A stretch of DNA of 15,579 bases from CAYUNT01 sp964446285 (GTDB taxonomy: Bacteria; Sumerlaeota; Sumerlaeia; SLMS01; CAYUNT01), in contig CAYUNT010000103.1 in assembly GCA_964446285.1 (NCBI GenBank), forward strand, positions 1 to 15,579. The letters are read 5' to 3'. Within the stretch, counting starts at the first letter, position 1, and each line of letters starts with the position of its first letter. Positions 15,283 to 15,579 of this stretch are shown here, one piece after another. A program made the translations under genes and the position numbers. The notes under the pieces were generated by a model. It was not told the DNA's origin, made no database searches, and worked only from the letters and a program-made list of their open reading frames with translations.

Positions 15283-15579
15283 ATGCACTACCGAACCCAA
15301 AGCCTGGAATGCGCCAGAACGATGAAAAACGGGCGGATGCCGCAGAGCGGATTTCCCCATCGAGCGGCGGTCCTGGCTGTCCGCATGTTGTGTGTGGCCG
15401 GCTTGCTGTGCCTGCCAGCCTTGATGCAATGGAGCGCGGCGCAGCAGTCCGCCAATCCCACGCCTTCCGCCGTTCCCGCCGCGGAGGCCGCCGCTCCGCC
15501 CCCCCCCCCCGCCCCCCACCGCCACCCCCCCCCCCCCCCCCCCGGCCAGGGGGGAACCGCACCCCGCTGGGCGCGGGCC
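15283..15579 (+). CDS. Partial secreted or membrane protein, N-terminus only
   Basis: An open frame begins at ATG 15283 and is still open at the window end (99 codons seen). GAGGT (15272-15276) lies 6 bases before the ATG; a second in-frame ATG at 15322 is possible. The product has a basic start and a hydrophobic stretch, MLCVAGLLCLPALM, followed by SAAQQSA, a likely signal-peptide end. An Ala/Pro-rich segment comes next. The function cannot be told. The last 80 bases contain C-runs of 12 and 19, so the frame beyond about 15498 is unreliable. Such a signal plus Ala/Pro-rich start occurs in many exported proteins, so no family is assigned. Confidence 0.5.
   Translation, partial: MHYRTQSLECARTMKNGRMPQSGFPHRAAVLAVRMLCVAGLLCLPALMQWSAAQQSANPTPSAVPAAEAAAPPPPPAPHRHPPPPPPGQGGTAPRWARA
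15499..15543. repeat. Poly-C tracts near the window end
   Basis: Twelve C bases (15499-15510) and nineteen C bases (15525-15543) are interrupted only by short G/A-containing stretches, and a G6 run follows. This composition is unlike the rest of the window. It may be a contig-end artefact or a genuine proline-coding tract with miscounted length. Confidence 0.7.

Overview
This window looks like part of a GC-rich, Gram-negative-type (diderm) bacterial genome. The evidence is a YidC with a large periplasmic P1-type region, a candidate lipoprotein and a FabI enoyl reductase. The TPR/membrane mannosyltransferase-like protein and the DUF4855 protein suggest a little-cultured lineage around Planctomycetota, Hydrogenedentota or Sumerlaeota. 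That placement is inference from protein flavour, not a phylogenetic result. All genes but one lie on the + strand.

The left third (about 80-4390) is the classic rpmH-rnpA-yidD-yidC-jag(khpB) operon. It has a good sigma-70-type promoter in front of rpmH and near-contiguous or overlapping genes. It supplies ribosomal protein L34, the RNase P protein, the membrane-insertion factors YidD and YidC, and the RNA-binding protein Jag/KhpB.

The region 4461-7579 holds a DUF4855 putative lipoprotein, a stand-alone ABC ATPase and an extended-SDR NAD(P)-dependent epimerase/reductase. fabI follows at 7876-8673, after a repeat-filled spacer.

The most interesting protein-coding unit is 9156-12897. It contains a C39-like cysteine peptidase, overlapped by a RimK-like ATP-grasp ligase with an N-terminal RLAN domain, and then a GCS2-type glutamate-cysteine-ligase-like amidoligase. 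Two amide-bond-forming enzymes beside a peptidase suggest a small-peptide (glutathione-like) or peptide-tagging pathway of unknown product. A small single-helix ORF (8944-9165) may precede it.

The right end has a convergent membrane protein of the TMTC/ArnT-like type with C-terminal TPRs (minus strand, 13065-14909). A divergent partial gene (from 15283) runs off the window through poly-C tracts that may be sequencing artefacts.

The intergenic spaces carry striking short-period repeats. Two complex elements are built of 7-bp units (7587-7797 and 11369-11610). They lie in opposite orientation and share a conserved non-repetitive core, and each has long self-complementary arms. A 9-bp family (ATGGGACCT/ATGGGACTT) forms a hairpin between the convergent genes at 12923-13064 and recurs inverted at 7819-7852. 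A small 8-bp array (5601-5624) abuts the ABC gene start. None is seen inside the rpmH-jag operon.
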